From the NCBI RefSeq assembly GCF_024710845.1, contig NZ_JANJTZ010000056.1, positions 186,001-250,000 of the forward strand: a stretch of DNA of 64,000 nt, in the 5' to 3' direction. This document shows positions 51,181-61,645 of the stretch, in pieces. Below the pieces are notes generated by a model. It had not been told where the DNA came from, made no database searches, and was given only the letters and a program-made list of their open reading frames with translations. Positions within the stretch are counted from its first letter, which is position 1. Each line of letters opens with the position of its first letter. The DNA is from Mesorhizobium sp. Its GTDB lineage: Bacteria; Pseudomonadota; Alphaproteobacteria; Rhizobiales; Rhizobiaceae. The position numbers were made by a program, and so were the translations under genes.

Positions 51181-54100
51181 ATGGCGATCCACGCGGCGAT
51201 CTACCACCTGACGCATTACACATACGACAAGCCTGTCGTGCTCGGGCCACAGGTGATCCGTCTCCAGCCGGCGCCGAATTCACGGACCAAGGTTCTCAGC
51301 CATTCGCTGAAGGTTTCGCCGTCCAACCATTTCGTGAACCTGCAGCAGGACCCCTACGGCAACTTCCTGGCGCGTTTTGTTTTTCCGGAGCCGGTCAGCG
51401 AGTTCAAGATCGAGGTCGACCTCGTCGCCGACATGACGGTCTACAACCCGTTCGACTTCTTTGTGGAGGAGAGCGCCGAGACCTGGCCGTTCGAATATCC
51501 GGAGGAGATCCGGGAAGACCTCGCGATCTACCGCAAGCCCGAGCCGGCCGGACCGTTGCTGCAGGAGTTTCTGGCGGGAATAGATCGTTCGGAAACGAAC
51601 ACTGTGAACTTCCTCGTGGCTCTCAACGCCAAGGTGCAGCAGCAGATCGGCTACATCATCCGCATGGAGACCGGCGTGCTGACGCCCGAGGAAACACTGG
51701 GATTCCGCACCGGCTCGTGCCGCGATTCGAGCTGGCTGCTCGTCCAGATCCTGCGCAATCTCGGCTTCGCCGCGCGGTTCGTCTCCGGTTACCTGATCCA
51801 GCTCAAGCCCGATCTCGTCGCGCTCGACGGGCCGGCGGGCACCGCGGTCGACTTCACCGATCTGCATGCCTGGTGCGAAGTCTATCTTCCGGGCGCCGGC
51901 TGGATCGGCTTCGACCCGACATCGGGCCTGCTCACCGGTGAGAGCCACGTGCCGCTGGCGGCGACGCCGCATTTCCGCAACGCCGCGCCAATTTCTGGCG
52001 GCTATTTCGGCGAGGCGAATGTCGGATTCGACTTCGCCATGCGCGTCGACCGCGTCTCGGAACATCCGCGTATCACCAAACCCTTCTCGGACGAATCCTG
52101 GGCGCGGCTCGACGCGCTGGGCGACAAGGTGGACGAGATCCTGAAGAGCCAGGACGCGCGGCTGACCATGGGCGGCGAGCCGACTTTCGTGTCGATCGAC
52201 GACTTCGAATCTGCCGAGTGGAACACCGCCGCCGTCGGCCCGACCAAGCGCGAGAAGGCCGACGCGCTGATAAGGCGGCTGCGCGAGCGCTTCGCGCCGA
52301 CGGGCTTCCTGCATTACGGCCAGGGCAAGTGGTATCCCGGCGAGACACTACCGCGCTGGACCTTCTCGCTCTACTGGCGCCACGACGGCGAGCCCGTCTG
52401 GGCCGACGAGAAACTCATCGCGAAAGAGGGCGAGACGACCGCGGCCAAGCCTCAGGATGCTCAGCGACTCCTGACTGAGATCGCCTCGGAACTCGGCGTT
52501 GAACGCGAGATGGTCGCGGAAGCCTATGAAGACCCCGGCGAATGGCTGCTCAAGGAAGGCAAGCTGCCGGACAATGTCGATCCGTCCAACTCGAAGCTCG
52601 CCGACCCCGAGGAGCGCAGCCGCATGGCCCGCGTATTCGAGCGCGGCCTGACCAATCCGAGCGGCTACGTGCTGCCGGTGCAGCGCTGGAACGCGGCTGC
52701 GACCGCGAGCGGACCGCGTTGGCGCAGCGAGAAATGGAAGACGCGCCGCGGCCGGCTGTTCCTGGTGCCGGGCGACTCGCCTGTAGGCTACCGCCTGCCG
52801 CTCGGCGCCCTGCCCTACGTCCCGCCGGCGCAATTCCCCTATATCGTTCCTGTCGATCCAACCGTGCCGCGCGGCTCCCTGCCACCGCGCGCCGAGATCC
52901 TGCCCGCCTCAACCGCTACGGCGGGCGCCGACGAGATGGCGCAACGCCAGGCGGCTGCCTCCTTCGTCGCGTCGAGCGAGCAGCAGGACCGGGTCGAGCA
53001 GACGCTGAGCGAGATCGGCGGCGCGGTGCGCACCGCGCTCTCGACCGAGCTGCGCGACGGCCGGCTGTGCGTTTTCATGCCTCCCGTCGAGGCGCTGGAG
53101 GACTATCTCGAACTCATCGCGGCGGCCGAAGAAGCGGCGAAGCGGATCGGCCTGCCGATCCACATCGAGGGCTACGCCCCGCCGCACGATCCGCGCCTCA
53201 ACGTCATCCGCGTCGCGCCCGATCCGGGTGTCATCGAGGTCAACATCCATCCTTCCGCGAACTGGAAGGAATGCGTGGCGACGACCACGGCGGTCTACGA
53301 GGAAGCGCGCCAGAGCCGTCTCGGCGCCGACAAGTTCATGATCGACGGCCGCCACACCGGCACCGGCGGCGGCAACCATGTCGTGGTGGGCGGTGCGACG
53401 CCGAACGACAGCCCCTTCCTGCGCCGGCCGGACCTGCTGAAAAGCCTCGTCCTGCACTGGCAGCGGCACCCCGCGCTCTCCTACCTCTTCTCCGGCCTGT
53501 TCATCGGCCCGACCAGCCAGGCGCCGCGTGTCGACGAGGCCCGGCACGACTCGATGTACGAGCTCGAAATCGCGATGGCGCAGGTGCCGCATCCGGCCAA
53601 CGGTCCGGGGCCCCTGCCCTGGCTCGTCGACCGGCTGTTCCGCAACCTGCTCGTCGACGTGACCGGCAACACGCACCGGTCCGAGATCTGCATCGACAAG
53701 CTGTTCTCGCCGGACGGCCCGACCGGCCGCCTCGGCCTTGTCGAGTTCCGCGGCTTCGAGATGCCGCCCAACGCCCGCATGAGCCTGGCACAGCAGCTCC
53801 TCGTCCGCGCGCTGATCGCGCGCTTCTGGGCCAATCCCGCCGACGGCCGCTTCGTGCGCTGGGGCACCTCGCTGCATGATCGCTTCATGCTGCCCTGGCA
53901 CGTCTGGCAGGATTTCCTCGACGTGCTGCAGGATTTGCGCACCAGCGGCTTCGACTTCGCACCGGAATGGTTCGAGGCACAGCTCGAGTTCCGCTTTCCG
54001 TTCTGCGGCGAGGTCGAATACGAGGGCGTCAAGCTGGAGCTCCGCCAGGCGCTGGAGCCCTGGCACGTGATGGGCGAGCAGGGCGCGATCGGCGGCACCG

Positions 54101-54543
54101 TCCGCTTCGTCGATTCCTCCGTCGAGCGGCTGCAGGTGCGCACCGACGGGCTCAACCCCGAGCGCCACAAGGTGCTGTGCAACGGCCGCGTCGTGCCGAT
54201 GACCTTGACCGACAGCCGCGAGACCGCGGTCGCCGGCGTGCGCTATAAAGCCTGGCAGCCGGCCTCGGGCCTGCATCCGGTGCTGCCGGTCAACACGCCG
54301 CTGGTGTTCGACATCTACGACACCTGGTCCAACCGCTCGATCGGCGGCTGCATCTACCACGTGGCGCACCCCGGTGGCCGCAATTACGAGACCTTCCCTG
54401 TCAACGCCAACGAAGCCGAGGCGCGCCGGCTCGCGCGCTTCGAGCCGCGCGGCCACACGCCCTCGCTCTATATCCCGCCGGTCGAGGCGCCCAATCTCGA
54501 CTTCCCGATGACGCTCGACATGCGTCGGCCGGTGTTCAGGTGA
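51181..54543 (+). CDS. Transglutaminase/amidoligase fusion protein (DUF2126)
   Basis: 1120 residues. The N-terminal transglutaminase part has a beta-strand domain (residues 1-100) and a catalytic triad: Cys in [14 protein letters not shown] near 180, His in [14 protein letters not shown] near 230, and Asp in WIGFDPTSG near 243. From about residue 280 onward the DUF2126 region, classed as a putative amidoligase, runs to the end ([32 protein letters not shown]). It is the first gene of a three-gene operon with the ATP-grasp/alpha-E fusion. It may form or break amide bonds in an unknown peptide or tag; no signal peptide is seen. Confidence 0.88.
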   Translation: MAIHAAIYHLTHYTYDKPVVLGPQVIRLQPAPNSRTKVLSHSLKVSPSNHFVNLQQDPYGNFLARFVFPEPVSEFKIEVDLVADMTVYNPFDFFVEESAETWPFEYPEEIREDLAIYRKPEPAGPLLQEFLAGIDRSETNTVNFLVALNAKVQQQIGYIIRMETGVLTPEETLGFRTGSCRDSSWLLVQILRNLGFAARFVSGYLIQLKPDLVALDGPAGTAVDFTDLHAWCEVYLPGAGWIGFDPTSGLLTGESHVPLAATPHFRNAAPISGGYFGEANVGFDFAMRVDRVSEHPRITKPFSDESWARLDALGDKVDEILKSQDARLTMGGEPTFVSIDDFESAEWNTAAVGPTKREKADALIRRLRERFAPTGFLHYGQGKWYPGETLPRWTFSLYWRHDGEPVWADEKLIAKEGETTAAKPQDAQRLLTEIASELGVEREMVAEAYEDPGEWLLKEGKLPDNVDPSNSKLADPEERSRMARVFERGLTNPSGYVLPVQRWNAAATASGPRWRSEKWKTRRGRLFLVPGDSPVGYRLPLGALPYVPPAQFPYIVPVDPTVPRGSLPPRAEILPASTATAGADEMAQRQAAASFVASSEQQDRVEQTLSEIGGAVRTALSTELRDGRLCVFMPPVEALEDYLELIAAAEEAAKRIGLPIHIEGYAPPHDPRLNVIRVAPDPGVIEVNIHPSANWKECVATTTAVYEEARQSRLGADKFMIDGRHTGTGGGNHVVVGGATPNDSPFLRRPDLLKSLVLHWQRHPALSYLFSGLFIGPTSQAPRVDEARHDSMYELEIAMAQVPHPANGPGPLPWLVDRLFRNLLVDVTGNTHRSEICIDKLFSPDGPTGRLGLVEFRGFEMPPNARMSLAQQLLVRALIARFWANPADGRFVRWGTSLHDRFMLPWHVWQDFLDVLQDLRTSGFDFAPEWFEAQLEFRFPFCGEVEYEGVKLELRQALEPWHVMGEQGAIGGTVRFVDSSVERLQVRTDGLNPERHKVLCNGRVVPMTLTDSRETAVAGVRYKAWQPASGLHPVLPVNTPLVFDIYDTWSNRSIGGCIYHVAHPGGRNYETFPVNANEAEARRLARFEPRGHTPSLYIPPVEAPNLDFPMTLDMRRPVFR

Positions 54544-56951
54544 TCGCAGGCGAGCCCAAACGCGACGCACCCGCCGGCCGGAGCGGGCGCAGCCTGCTTG
54601 CCAGCTATCGGCCGATCGCGGGCGTCACCGACGAGATGCTGGACGCGTCGGGCAATGTCCGGCCCGGCTGGGACATGCTGATCTCGGCGCTGTCCTACAT
54701 CCCCTACAAGGATCGCACCGAACGCTTCGGCCGCGCCGACCAGTACCTGCGCGACGCTGGTGTCTACTACCGCGTCTACGAAGGCCAAGGCGCGCGCGAA
54801 CGGGAATGGCCACTCGCGCACCTGCCGCTGATCATCTCCGAAACCGAATGGCAGGACATTTCCGCGGGGCTGGAGGAGCGCGCCGAACTGCTCGAGCGGA
54901 TCGTCGCTGACATCTACGGCGCCAACATGCTGGTTGCACGTGGGCTCATCCCGCCCGCGCTGATCGCCGGCAATCCGGAGTTCCTGCGCCCTCTCGTCGG
55001 CATCCAGCCCGTCGGCGGTCATTTCCTGCATTTCTGCGCCTTCGAACTGGGGCGTGGACCGGATGGCCGATGGTGGGTGCTCGGCGACCGGACCCAGGCG
55101 CCCTCCGGCGCCGGCTTCGCGCTCGAAAACCGCGTCGCGACCACACGCGCCCTGCCCGACATATTCGGTGACATGAACGTGCACCGGCTGGCCGGCTTCT
55201 TCCGGCAGTTCCGCGACACCTTGCTGTCGCTTGCCGAGGATCCGGCAGGCCGCGCCGCCATCCTGTCGCCGGGACCTCTCAACGAAACCTATTTCGAACA
55301 CGCGTGGATCGCGCGCTATCTCGGCATATCTCTGCTCGAGGGCGAGGATCTGCGGGTCTCGGGCGGCAAGGTGATGGTGCGCACCGTATCTGGCCTCAAG
55401 CCCGTCAGCGTGCTGTGGCGGCGCATGGACGCCGACTTCATGGACCCGCTGGAACTCAGGGGCGACTCGCACATCGGCACGCCGGGCATCGTCGAGGCGT
55501 TGCGGAGCGGCACGCTCGCCGTCGTCAATGCGATGGGCTCCGGCATCGTCGAGACCCGCGCGATGCTCGCCTTCATGCCGGGGATCGCGCGTGCGCTCAT
55601 CGGATCCGAGCCGAAGCTGCCCTCCGTCGCGACCTGGTGGTGCGGCCAAGCGCGCGAGCAGCGGCACGTGATGGACAGGCTCGACCGGATGGTCGTCGGT
55701 CCGGCGCTTTCGACCCGCCTCCCCTTCGAGGACTCCGAAGCGACGCGGCCGGGTTCGGCACTGGACGCCAACGAGCGCGCCGACCTTCTCGCGCGCCTGG
55801 CGGCGGATGGTGCCGCCTACGCTGCCCAGGAGAACGTCACGCTGTCGACCACTCCTGTCTATTCGCACGGACGGCTCGTGCCGCGGCCGATGTCGCTGCG
55901 CGTCTATGCGGCGCGGACGAAAGACGGCTGGAGCATCATGCCGGGTGGCTTCGCGCGGATCGGGCGCACCAACGACGCCGCCGCGATCGCGATGCAGCGC
56001 GGCGGACAGGCGGCGGATGTTTGGATCGTCAGCGACCGTCCGGTCAGGCGGGAGACGCTGCTGCCGGACGACACGGGTTCGGCGCGGCGCTCCGCCAGCG
56101 GCAATCTGCCGAGCCGCGCGGCCGAGAACATGATGTGGCTCGGCCGCTACTCCGAGCGGCTGGAAGGCACGGTGCGCATCCTGCGCGCCTATCACGTCCG
56201 CCTTGCCGAAGCCGCCGATCCCGCGTTGCCGCTGCTCAAGACCGTGCGGGCCTATCTCGATTTCCTCGGCGTTGATGCGACCTGCGCCGTTTCGCCCGGC
56301 GTTCTGCGCACCATCGACAACGCAACCGGCAGTGCCGGCCAGATCCGCGACCGGTTCTCGCCCGACGGCTGGCTGGCGCTCAACGACCTGTCGAAAACGC
56401 TGCACCGTTTCGCCGACAAGGTGGAGCCGGGCGACGACGCGGCCCGCGCGATGACGGTGATCCTGCGCAAGCTCGCCGGTTTCTCCGGCCTCGTGCACGA
56501 GAACATGTATCGCTTCACCGGATGGCGCTTCCTCGAGATCGGCCGCCGCGTCGAGCGCGGCATCCACATGGCGCGGGTCGTCGGCGCACTCGCCTCCACC
56601 AAGGCGCCCGACGGCGGCCTCGACATGCTGCTGGAGATCGGCGACAGCGTGCTCACCCATCGCCGCCAGTTCAGCGTCAATGCGAGCCGGCGCTCGGTCA
56701 TCGAACTTCTGGCGCTCGACCCGCTCAATCCGCGTTCGATCGCTTTCCAGCTCGACAGGTTGAAGGCCGGTGTCGCCGAACTCCCCGGCAACGAGACCGG
56801 CCACCTGACCGCCGCCGCCAAGGAAGTACTGAACCTCCACACACGCCTGTCCATCTGGGAGGCGAAGGATCTCGACACCGCGCAGTTCAATGAGATCGTG
56901 TCGGGCCTCGGCGCCATCTACGACGCGATCTCGCACAGCTACTTCGTCTGA
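54540..56951 (+). CDS. Circularly permuted ATP-grasp / alpha-E domain fusion
   Basis: 803 residues. Residues 1-490 form a circularly permuted ATP-grasp (DUF404/DUF407) with [21 protein letters not shown] near 185 and [22 protein letters not shown] near 308. The alpha-E domain (DUF403) begins at about 518 with [20 protein letters not shown] and runs to the end (SLGAIYDAI-like helix). In many bacteria these are two genes; here they are one. The GTG start overlaps the stop codon of the previous gene. The protein should activate a carboxylate with ATP for peptide-bond formation. Confidence 0.88.
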   Translation: MIAGEPKRDAPAGRSGRSLLASYRPIAGVTDEMLDASGNVRPGWDMLISALSYIPYKDRTERFGRADQYLRDAGVYYRVYEGQGAREREWPLAHLPLIISETEWQDISAGLEERAELLERIVADIYGANMLVARGLIPPALIAGNPEFLRPLVGIQPVGGHFLHFCAFELGRGPDGRWWVLGDRTQAPSGAGFALENRVATTRALPDIFGDMNVHRLAGFFRQFRDTLLSLAEDPAGRAAILSPGPLNETYFEHAWIARYLGISLLEGEDLRVSGGKVMVRTVSGLKPVSVLWRRMDADFMDPLELRGDSHIGTPGIVEALRSGTLAVVNAMGSGIVETRAMLAFMPGIARALIGSEPKLPSVATWWCGQAREQRHVMDRLDRMVVGPALSTRLPFEDSEATRPGSALDANERADLLARLAADGAAYAAQENVTLSTTPVYSHGRLVPRPMSLRVYAARTKDGWSIMPGGFARIGRTNDAAAIAMQRGGQAADVWIVSDRPVRRETLLPDDTGSARRSASGNLPSRAAENMMWLGRYSERLEGTVRILRAYHVRLAEAADPALPLLKTVRAYLDFLGVDATCAVSPGVLRTIDNATGSAGQIRDRFSPDGWLALNDLSKTLHRFADKVEPGDDAARAMTVILRKLAGFSGLVHENMYRFTGWRFLEIGRRVERGIHMARVVGALASTKAPDGGLDMLLEIGDSVLTHRRQFSVNASRRSVIELLALDPLNPRSIAFQLDRLKAGVAELPGNETGHLTAAAKEVLNLHTRLSIWEAKDLDTAQFNEIVSGLGAIYDAISHSYFV

Positions 56952-56953
56952 CG

Positions 56954-57835
56954 ATGCTCTACGACGTCCGCCTCAACCTCCACTACGACTACCCCTACAC
57001 GGTTGAGGGCGGGCGTCATCATCTGCGCGCGATGCCGCTGACCCTGCCGGGGACGCAGCGGGTGATCGCGGCGAACATCGCGCTTTCCCCGAAGCCTAGC
57101 GAGCAGACGGCATTTTCCGACTTCTTCGGCAACGCGGTCACGTCGATCGCCTTTCGCAAGCCGCACGATACGCTTGACCTCACCATGAAGGCGCGCATCA
57201 GCGTCACCCGGCCCGAACCTCCGCTCGACATATCGCCGACACTGGAAGGCCTGAGGTCCGAGATCGACGCGACGCTGACGCTCGATGCAACGTCGCCGCA
57301 TCATTTCCTAGCCGGGAGCCTGCATGCGCCGATCGAGCCCGCGATCACGGCCTATGCGCGTGAGAGTGCAGCTTCCTCACGCAGCGTCTTCGAACTCGCC
57401 TTCGACCTGTGCAAGCGCATCCACACCGATTTCGACTACGAACCGGACGCCACCAATGTGCGGACCCTTTCGCCCGAAGCCTTCCGCCTCAAGGCCGGCG
57501 TCTGCCAGGACTTCTCTCATGTGATGATCTCGGGCCTGCGCGGGCTCGGCGTTCCGGCCTGCTATGTCAGCGGCTTCATCCGCACCATTCCGCCGCCTGG
57601 CAAAGAGCGACTGGAGGGAGCGGACGCGATGCATGCCTGGGTCAGCGTCTGGTGCGGGCGCGAAGCGGGCTGGCGCGAATTCGACCCGACCAATGCGATC
57701 CTGGCGGGCAACGACCACATCGTCATCGGCTATGGCCGCGACTATGCCGACGTCGCCCCGATTGTCGGCGTGCTGCGCACGGTCGGACGGCACTCCTCCG
57801 AACAGTCGGTCGACGTCATTCCGGTCGCAGAGTAG
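56954..57835 (+). CDS. Transglutaminase-like protease/amidase
   Basis: 293 residues. An N-terminal beta domain (bacterial transglutaminase N-terminal region) is followed by the catalytic core with Cys in LKAGVCQDFSHVMISGLRGLG near 180, His in GADAMHAWVSVWCG near 228, and Asp in WREFDPTNA near 244. It starts 2 bases after the ATP-grasp gene, so all three proteins are made together. It could cut or cross-link the product of the ligase pair. Its end overlaps the convergent MFS gene by 20 bases. Confidence 0.9.
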   Translation: MLYDVRLNLHYDYPYTVEGGRHHLRAMPLTLPGTQRVIAANIALSPKPSEQTAFSDFFGNAVTSIAFRKPHDTLDLTMKARISVTRPEPPLDISPTLEGLRSEIDATLTLDATSPHHFLAGSLHAPIEPAITAYARESAASSRSVFELAFDLCKRIHTDFDYEPDATNVRTLSPEAFRLKAGVCQDFSHVMISGLRGLGVPACYVSGFIRTIPPPGKERLEGADAMHAWVSVWCGREAGWREFDPTNAILAGNDHIVIGYGRDYADVAPIVGVLRTVGRHSSEQSVDVIPVAE

Positions 57836-59030
57836 CGGTTCGGCGCAGCACCGCGATGGTCGCGAAGGCCGCGACCGAGACGAACGACACGACGACCAGC
57901 GTCACCAGCGAGGGGACGATGCCCAGACCGGCCAGCATCGCCGAGAAGGCAAAGGGCGCGAAGGCCGCCGAGAACTGCCGCGCCGAAGTCGCCCATCCGA
58001 CCATCGCGCCGTAGCCGGCGCGGCCGAACAGCTCGAGCGGGAGCGTGCCGCCGACGATGCTGTTCAAGCCCGACCCCAGGCCGAACATGACGACGAAGGC
58101 GAGAGCGCCCGGCAGCCAGGGGGTCGTCAATAGCAGCGTGACCAGACCCGCCGGAAGCAGGCATGCCGAGATGACGGCCAGCCAGGCCTGCGGCAGGCGT
58201 CCGCCGAAGACCATGTTGACCAGGCGGCTGGCGACCTGGGCCGGTCCGAACAGCGTCGACGCCCACAGCCCCGCCGCCCCCATGCCGAGCGCGGCGGTCA
58301 GCGGTACCATGTGAATCAGAATGGAGTTCAGCACGAAGCCTTCAGCGGCGAAGCCCGCCAGCATGAGCAGGAAGATAGTCCGCCTGGCGGCCGATGCGGC
58401 TGCGGGATGATGCGGCGGCTCGTCGACCGCGACCGCCTGCGCCGACGCGGCCCTGACGCGGCGCGCATGGCCCGCGATCCATGCATGCAACGGCAGGCAG
58501 ACGAGAAGATGCAGCGCGGCGAAGGCGAGGAACACCTGCCGCCAGTCGAGCACCTCGTGCAGCCATGTCGTCACCGGCCAGAACACCGTCGAGGCAAACC
58601 CGGCGATCAGGGTCAGATGCGTAATGGACAGCGATGCGCGCTGTCCGCCGACCTGCACGATGGCGACGAAAGCGGTCGAGTAGAGCACGAAGGACGCCGC
58701 CACCTGCATGGCGAACAGCGCGCCAACGAAGGCGTAGGCGTTGGGAGCGGCGGCGGCGAGCCCCAGCGCAGTCGATGCCGCGAGTGAGCCCCATGTCATG
58801 ACACGCCCCGCGCCGTGCCGGTCAGCGAGCCTGCCGGCGGTCGGCGCGACGAGGCTTCCGGCGATCAGGGACAGGGAGAGCGCCGCGAACATCCATTGCT
58901 GCGGCCAACCGAACGCGGCCGAGATCGACGGCGCGAGGATCGCGAAACTGTAGAACAGCGTGCCGTAGCCGGCGATCTGCGTGACGCCGAGCGACCAGAT
59001 GACGGCCGCGGGTGCGCGATCGGCGCTCAC
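57816..59030 (-). CDS. MFS transporter
   Basis: About 404 residues with 12 predicted helices, of the major facilitator superfamily. The loop after helix 2 has GRLADRHGAGRVM, the usual MFS signature, and the central cytoplasmic loop (RRVRAASAQAVAVDEPPHHP) lies between helices 6 and 7. Substrate unknown. The GTG at 59030 is chosen because it directly precedes the first helix and has AAAGG upstream; a TTG at 59135 would add a basic N-terminus of poor quality. Confidence 0.85.
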   Translation of the reverse strand: MSADRAPAAVIWSLGVTQIAGYGTLFYSFAILAPSISAAFGWPQQWMFAALSLSLIAGSLVAPTAGRLADRHGAGRVMTWGSLAASTALGLAAAAPNAYAFVGALFAMQVAASFVLYSTAFVAIVQVGGQRASLSITHLTLIAGFASTVFWPVTTWLHEVLDWRQVFLAFAALHLLVCLPLHAWIAGHARRVRAASAQAVAVDEPPHHPAAASAARRTIFLLMLAGFAAEGFVLNSILIHMVPLTAALGMGAAGLWASTLFGPAQVASRLVNMVFGGRLPQAWLAVISACLLPAGLVTLLLTTPWLPGALAFVVMFGLGSGLNSIVGGTLPLELFGRAGYGAMVGWATSARQFSAAFAPFAFSAMLAGLGIVPSLVTLVVVSFVSVAAFATIAVLRRTATLRPE

Positions 59031-59197
59031 TGGGAAAACGCCTTTGCAGCGGTGGAAGTCGGGACGACTGAATCTTGCACGGAAGGGCTGCCGGAGAGGA
59101 CCACCCTTCCTGAAGCCCGCAGCGGCGGTCGTCAACCGCGGCGGTGCGCTGGATCAACGACCTTGACAGGCTGTCCGATGCGTTAGGCCATGTCTTC

Positions 59198-59740
59198 TCA
59201 ACCGCGTTCGAGCGAGGCGAAGAATGCCCTCACCGCTTCGAACAGGAAGACTTCGATCGCCTCGTCGGCAAGGTATCCATCACGGACCTTGGTGTTCGCA
59301 TGGGTGACGATCACCTCCTGCCAGACGAAAGTATGCGCCAGCACGCCGCCGAGGATGTTCTTCAGATGCGCCTGCGCGCGCACTCCGCCGAGCGCCCCGC
59401 CCGACACCGAAGCGATGAACACCGGCTTGGCCTTGAATACCGAGGCGTAGCCCGGGCGCGACGCCCAGTCTATGGCGTTCTTCAGCACGCCCGGGACCGA
59501 GTAGTTGTATTCCGGCGTGACGATGATCAGCCCGTCCGCGTCCGCGATCGCCTGCTTGAGTGCGACGACCGTATCCGGCAGCGGATCGAAATCGGCGTTG
59601 TAGTGCGGCAGCGAGCCGATGTCGAACCGCGAGAAATCCGCTTCCGTCGCCAGTTTCGCGCAGATCGTCTCGACCACCGCCCTCGATGAAGCGGCGGCGC
59701 GCAGGCTTCCGGCGAGGCAGAGAATTCGCGGCATGGTCAT
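59198..59740 (-). CDS. NADPH-dependent FMN reductase
   Basis: 180-residue flavodoxin-like enzyme. The FMN-binding loop LAGSLRAAASSRA is at the N-terminus, and the conserved IIVTPEYNYSVPGVLKNAIDWASRP is near residue 75. It reduces free FMN or quinones with NADPH. The ATG at 59740 overlaps the TRAP permease stop codon (ATGA), so it is the last gene of the TRAP operon; an ATG at 59734 is the alternative. Confidence 0.9.
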   Translation of the reverse strand: MTMPRILCLAGSLRAAASSRAVVETICAKLATEADFSRFDIGSLPHYNADFDPLPDTVVALKQAIADADGLIIVTPEYNYSVPGVLKNAIDWASRPGYASVFKAKPVFIASVSGGALGGVRAQAHLKNILGGVLAHTFVWQEVIVTHANTKVRDGYLADEAIEVFLFEAVRAFFASLERG

Positions 59741-61050
59741 AGTCTCGCGAGCCAGGTGGCGATGCCCGGGAAGACTGTCAGCACGGCCAGGCACGCAACC
59801 ATTGCCAGCACGAAGGGAAACGCGCCGCGGAAGATGTCGCCGACCTTCAGGGTTCGGTCGTCGATGGACGATTTGATCGTATAGACCGAGAGCCCGAAGG
59901 GCGGAGTCAACAAGCCGATCTCGACCGCGACAACCGTCATCACGCCGAACCAGATCAGGTCGAAGCCGGCGGCCTTCGCAACCGGCAGCGCGATCGGCAG
60001 CAGGATCAGCATGATCGAGATGGAATCGATGAAGCAGCCCATCACGATCACCAGCGCCAGGAACAGGAGCAGGAAGCCGTAGGGTCCGAGCGTGCCGCCG
60101 ATGAGGAATTCCGCCAGCGCTGCCGGTAGGCCCGACATCGCCAGCATGCGGCTGAAGAAGGTCGCCGCGACGATCAGGAACAGGACCGAGACGGTGATCT
60201 GACCGGTCTCGACCAGCAGCGACCAGAATCGCGAGCCGGTGAGCGAGCGCCGCAGAAGGGCGATCAGCAGCGCGCCGAGCGCGCCCATCGCGCCGGCTTC
60301 GGTGGGGTTCAGGAAGCCGCCATAAAGCCCGCCCAGCACGACAAGCACGAGCATGACGATCGGCGAGCCCTTGCGCAGCATGTCCGCTGTACCCATCGCC
60401 TCGCCGACTGCGCCGCGCCGTTCCTCGACGAAGACGAAATCAGGCTTCCACCAGGCGAGCAGCAGGATAGTAAAGGCGAACAGGATCGACAGGAGGATGC
60501 CAGGGCCGACGCCGGAGAGGAACATGCGCCCGACCGATTCCTCGGCCAACACCGCATAGACGACCATCAGCAGCGACGGTGGAATTAGCATGCCGAGCAC
60601 GGAGCTTCCGGCGACCACGCCAGTGGAGAATTTCCGCGTGTAGCCATGTCGCGTCATTTCGGGCACTGCGATACGCGAGAAGACCGAAGCCGAAGCCACC
60701 GAGATGCCGGTGATCGAGGCGAACACGGCGTTGGCGAAGACGGTCGCGATACCGAGCCCTGCCTTCACCCGCCGCAGCAAGCGCTCGAAAATGTCGAACG
60801 TGTCCTTGCCAACGCCCGAGATCGTGACCAGCAGTCCCATCAGCACGAAGAGCGGGACGATGGCGAAGAGATATTCTTCCAGGCTGTCGTTGGCGACCGA
60901 ACCCAGCATGCGCAACGCCACGCTCTCGTTGCGGATCAGCGCGACCGCGCCGAAAGAGGACGCCATCATGGCTACGCCGATCGGCATGCCGAGCACAATG
61001 AGGAGGAGCAGGACCGCGATGGCCGCGATGCCGATCTCGATTCCGGTCAT
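59737..61050 (-). CDS. TRAP transporter large permease, DctM type (second system)
   Basis: 437-residue inner-membrane protein with about 12 helices. It opens with LGMPIGVAMMASSFGAVAL, then PLFVLMGLLVTISGVG, SVLGMLIPPSLLMVVYAVLAEESV near 165, and EIGLLTPPFGLSVYTIKS near 385. It is coupled to both the small permease and the FMN reductase by 4-base overlaps. It is only distantly similar to the island TRAP permease, so it is a separate uptake system. Confidence 0.93.
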   Translation of the reverse strand: MTGIEIGIAAIAVLLLLIVLGMPIGVAMMASSFGAVALIRNESVALRMLGSVANDSLEEYLFAIVPLFVLMGLLVTISGVGKDTFDIFERLLRRVKAGLGIATVFANAVFASITGISVASASVFSRIAVPEMTRHGYTRKFSTGVVAGSSVLGMLIPPSLLMVVYAVLAEESVGRMFLSGVGPGILLSILFAFTILLLAWWKPDFVFVEERRGAVGEAMGTADMLRKGSPIVMLVLVVLGGLYGGFLNPTEAGAMGALGALLIALLRRSLTGSRFWSLLVETGQITVSVLFLIVAATFFSRMLAMSGLPAALAEFLIGGTLGPYGFLLLFLALVIVMGCFIDSISIMLILLPIALPVAKAAGFDLIWFGVMTVVAVEIGLLTPPFGLSVYTIKSSIDDRTLKVGDIFRGAFPFVLAMVACLAVLTVFPGIATWLARL

Positions 61051-61619
61051 TGGGCACCATCTCCGGATTTAGCGAGGCTGCGCATGCGGCTGAGCGCCAA
61101 GAGGACGAATTGCACCGACGCCACCACGGCGCCGATGAAGATGAGCGCGCGGAAGGGTGAAGTCGGCATGGTCAGAACGCCGGTCACGCCGATGAATTCG
61201 CGGTGGTCGATGTCGCGCCAGAGGATGCCCCAACTCGCCCAGGCAATGCCTGCGCACAGTGCCGCGCCGACGAGGTCCCACACGGCGCGTATCGCGAGCG
61301 CAGCGCGCGGCCGGGACCGCGCCACGGCGTCCAGAACGAAGTCGGTGCTCGCGAGGCGGTCGTTTCTGACCGCGGCAGCAAGCTGAAGGAAGACGATGAG
61401 CACCACAGTCAGCGCGCCGAGCTCGGCGATCAGCGGCAGCGATGCGCCGACGAGGTTGCGCACCAGAACGTCGGCCACGATGATCGCCATCAGGAAGACG
61501 ATCAGGATCGTGCCGAGCGCGGCGAGACCGTCGACGCCGCGGGTCCATACTAGCGATGGTCCGCCGATGCCGCGCGGAAGAGTCTCTTCCGCGCGGGTGC
61601 TGTCGCTGTCATGCTCCAT
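61047..61619 (-). CDS. TRAP transporter small permease, DctQ type (second system)
   Basis: 190 residues with four helices. A hydrophilic N-terminal tail of about 30 residues is followed by GLAALGTILIVFLMAIIVADVLVRN and the conserved PLIAELGALTVVLIVFLQLA. It lies between the binding-protein and large-permease genes, 26 bases after the former. Confidence 0.88.
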   Translation of the reverse strand: MEHDSDSTRAEETLPRGIGGPSLVWTRGVDGLAALGTILIVFLMAIIVADVLVRNLVGASLPLIAELGALTVVLIVFLQLAAAVRNDRLASTDFVLDAVARSRPRAALAIRAVWDLVGAALCAGIAWASWGILWRDIDHREFIGVTGVLTMPTSPFRALIFIGAVVASVQFVLLALSRMRSLAKSGDGAQ

Positions 61620-61645
61620 GTCCGCCCCCGGTCGCCGTCAGCGGC

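Noticed and set aside
52909-54570. 553-residue minus-strand ORF opposite the transglutaminase/amidoligase gene
   Set aside because: Antisense shadow of a well-supported gene; no domain and a biased composition.
54468-56936. 822-residue minus-strand ORF opposite the ATP-grasp gene
   Set aside because: Although very long, it mirrors the ATP-grasp/alpha-E gene, which has clear motifs and operon coupling. Long antisense frames are common at this GC content.
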